A DNA stretch of 7,859 nt from Melioribacteraceae bacterium. GTDB lineage: Bacteria; Bacteroidota; Ignavibacteria; Ignavibacteriales; Melioribacteraceae. Shown here one piece after another: positions 6,478-7,859 of this stretch (position 1 is the stretch's first letter; each line of letters opens with the position of its first letter). The stretch spans positions 1 through 7,859 of the forward strand of contig WGAL01000330.1 in NCBI GenBank assembly GCA_015494845.1, given 5' to 3'. Made by a program: the position numbers and the translations under genes. The notes below the pieces were generated by a model. It did not search any database, had not been told where the DNA came from, and saw nothing but the letters and a program-made list of their open reading frames with translations.

Positions 6478-7722
6478 TTATAATTCGTCAAAAACTTCTT
6501 TTACTTTTTTAAAGAACTTTGAAAAAGCGCTCTCGTTCTTTTGCTTTTTCGCACTGTAAATATTTCCGCTTTGCTCGCTTGTTATTCCTGGTATTTCTTT
6601 TATTAATCCGAGCGCGGTTGCATATTCGGGTTTTTCTATTTCTTCGTCGATTTTCGATTTATATCCGGTCGGCAATCCGAGTTTCGCTTTCAATCCCAAA
6701 ACTTCCGTCGCCAGTAAATCCACGCCGCGCAAAAGCGCTCCTCCGCCGGTAATTACAATTCCTGCTTTTGCGTGTCTTTTTATTTTTTCCTGGCGCAGAA
6801 TAAAATCAATACGTTCGAAAATTTGTTGCATAATGTTGTTAATTATCTGCGTTAAAAGCTCGGCGTTAATTGTTACTTCCTCCGTCGCGCCTACGCCTGG
6901 AACGCGTATGGAATTGTTATTCACAATCGCTTTGTTCAATGCGTAACCGATAGATTTTTTTACTTTTTCCGCCTCTTCGCTTACGATGCTGAATGTTTCA
7001 CGAATCGAATTTGTAATTTTATCCCCGCCGTAACCAATAATGCCGGTGTAAATCAATCGCTTATTTTTGAATACCGCAACATCCGTTGTTCCGCCGCCAA
7101 TATCAATCAGAATAACGCCGAGGTCTTTTTCGTTTTCGTCAAGAACCGCCATACTCGATGCGAGCGGTTGCAAAACTTTTGAACGCACCGAATATCCTGC
7201 CATGTTCACTGCCTTTTCAATATTTTTCACCGCAGAAACTGACGCCATAATTATATGGTAAATTCCTTCTAATTTTGTTCCGGTCATATTTAACGGATCT
7301 TCCACGGCTACTCCGTCAACAAGATATTTTAGCGGCAGAATGTGTAACATCACCATTTCCTTCGAGGAATTTAATCTTTTCACGTCGTTTGCAAGGCGCT
7401 CCAAATCTTCCTTTACTACTTCGCCGTTTTCGCCTGTAATCGGAACGTATCCTCTGTATTGAATACTTCTGATATGCTCTCCGGCGATGCCGATGTTAAG
7501 TTCGGAAACTTTTACGCCTGCTTCTTCGGACGCCTTTCCAACCGCTTCCTTAATCACGTCCGACATTTTCCCGATGTTGGAAATCAAGCCGCTGCGCATT
7601 CCGCCTTTCGAGGAAACGTAACCGGTTCCGATAATTTTAAGTTGGTCGTCCTCTTTTTCCGCGATTACGCAATAAACTTTCGTCGTTCCTATGTCAAGTC
7701 CGGCAACGATATTCTTTTTCAT
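6478..7722 (-). CDS. ftsA: Cell division protein FtsA
   Basis: A 414-residue actin-like ATPase that anchors FtsZ filaments to the cytoplasmic membrane and recruits later division proteins. The actin/Hsp70-fold motifs are visible: phosphate-1 AGLDIGTTKVYCVIAE at 7-22, phosphate-2 ILIDIGGGTTDVAVF at 204-218, and the adenosine motif GIVITGGGALLRGV at 321-334. The 1C (SHS2) subdomain typical of FtsA lies between the first two, at about 85-165. The C-terminus SAFSKFFKKVKEVFDEL (398-414) has the alternating hydrophobic and basic pattern of the amphipathic membrane-targeting helix. A Shine-Dalgarno AAGGA stands 8 bases before the ATG. The start overlaps the ftsQ stop in ATGA, and ftsZ follows after 22 bases, so all three are probably co-transcribed. 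Confidence 0.98.
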   Translation of the reverse strand: MKKNIVAGLDIGTTKVYCVIAEKEDDQLKIIGTGYVSSKGGMRSGLISNIGKMSDVIKEAVGKASEEAGVKVSELNIGIAGEHIRSIQYRGYVPITGENGEVVKEDLERLANDVKRLNSSKEMVMLHILPLKYLVDGVAVEDPLNMTGTKLEGIYHIIMASVSAVKNIEKAVNMAGYSVRSKVLQPLASSMAVLDENEKDLGVILIDIGGGTTDVAVFKNKRLIYTGIIGYGGDKITNSIRETFSIVSEEAEKVKKSIGYALNKAIVNNNSIRVPGVGATEEVTINAELLTQIINNIMQQIFERIDFILRQEKIKRHAKAGIVITGGGALLRGVDLLATEVLGLKAKLGLPTGYKSKIDEEIEKPEYATALGLIKEIPGITSEQSGNIYSAKKQKNESAFSKFFKKVKEVFDEL

Positions 7723-7859
7723 GATTTATTTCCTTCGGCAGTCTTTTCTTCAAATCCCAAAAAAATTTTTCCTTTGTATCGCAAATCCACGTAGTCCAAT
7801 TCGTCAACTATCGAATTTCCGTCAAGATATTTCCAAAGCGCGTTGAATTTGTAAATCTC
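7719..7859 (-). CDS. ftsQ: Cell division protein FtsQ, C-terminal end (partial at window edge)
   Basis: An open frame enters from the right edge and gives 46 residues before a TGA that overlaps the ftsA start codon (ATGA, 4 bases). The segment LDYVDLRYKGKIFLGFEE matches the conserved C-terminal beta-strand of FtsQ/DivIB (consensus around VDLRY). In E. coli this end of the periplasmic domain contacts FtsB. The first part (EIYKFNALWKYLDG) is consistent with the preceding beta domain. The transmembrane helix and POTRA domain lie outside the window. Identity rests on the VDLRY signature plus the canonical place just before ftsA. Confidence 0.85.
   Translation of the reverse strand, partial: EIYKFNALWKYLDGNSIVDELDYVDLRYKGKIFLGFEEKTAEGNKS

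Noticed and set aside
6456..6491. A 12-residue extension of FtsZ starting at 6491
   Set aside because: It overlaps the end of ftsA and reads through the AGGAGG that serves the ATG at 6455.
7459..7794. A 111-codon plus-strand open frame across the ftsQ/ftsA junction
   Set aside because: It is antisense to two well-supported genes and shows no recognisable domain.
1..7859. Mobile elements, CRISPR arrays, phage or defence genes
   Set aside because: No transposase, integrase, terminal inverted repeats, regular spaced repeats or known defence domains are visible on either strand.

Overview
The window is AT-rich bacterial chromosome with tightly packed genes. It appears to come from a Gram-negative bacterium. 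Two proteins have signal peptides and end in aromatic residues like outer-membrane beta-barrels, and one of them belongs to the CBM9/DUF5916 family, which is common in the Bacteroidota/Fibrobacterota/Ignavibacteria-type (FCB) lineages. Clear Shine-Dalgarno sequences precede several genes (ftsZ, fba, the nuclease). That argues mildly against a typical member of Bacteroidota, where they are usually weak, and fits another FCB-like lineage better. The sequence alone does not fix the phylum.

Layout from left to right. A small thermonuclease-fold (SNase) gene on the minus strand (3-359) is divergent from a small predicted outer-membrane beta-barrel gene on the plus strand (425-946); 65 bases lie between them. 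The barrel gene runs convergently, with a 16-base gap, into a large minus-strand DUF5916 outer-membrane gene (963-3122). Next, all on the minus strand, come ribulose-phosphate 3-epimerase (3222-3905) and class II fructose-bisphosphate aldolase (3905-4828). These two overlap by one base and form an operon transcribed fba then rpe. Upstream of fba is a tRNA-Leu(CAG) gene (5009-5092), then ftsZ (5178-6455), ftsA (6478-7722) and the last 46 codons of ftsQ (7719-7859, entering from the right edge).

Functionally there are three blocks. The right block is the C-terminal part of a division-and-cell-wall type cluster in the canonical order ftsQ-ftsA-ftsZ: FtsQ is the periplasm-facing scaffold, FtsA the membrane tether, FtsZ the ring-forming GTPase. 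The middle block is central sugar metabolism (glycolysis/gluconeogenesis and the pentose-phosphate interconversion). The left block is two envelope proteins of unknown function and an apparently cytoplasmic nuclease.

I see no mobile element, CRISPR array, phage gene or pseudogene. Most of the window is ordinary core genome. The points worth a second look are modest: an atypical FtsZ C-terminal peptide, an Asn at a calcium-ligand position of the nuclease, the two uncharacterised barrel proteins, and some inverted repeats around the tRNA.
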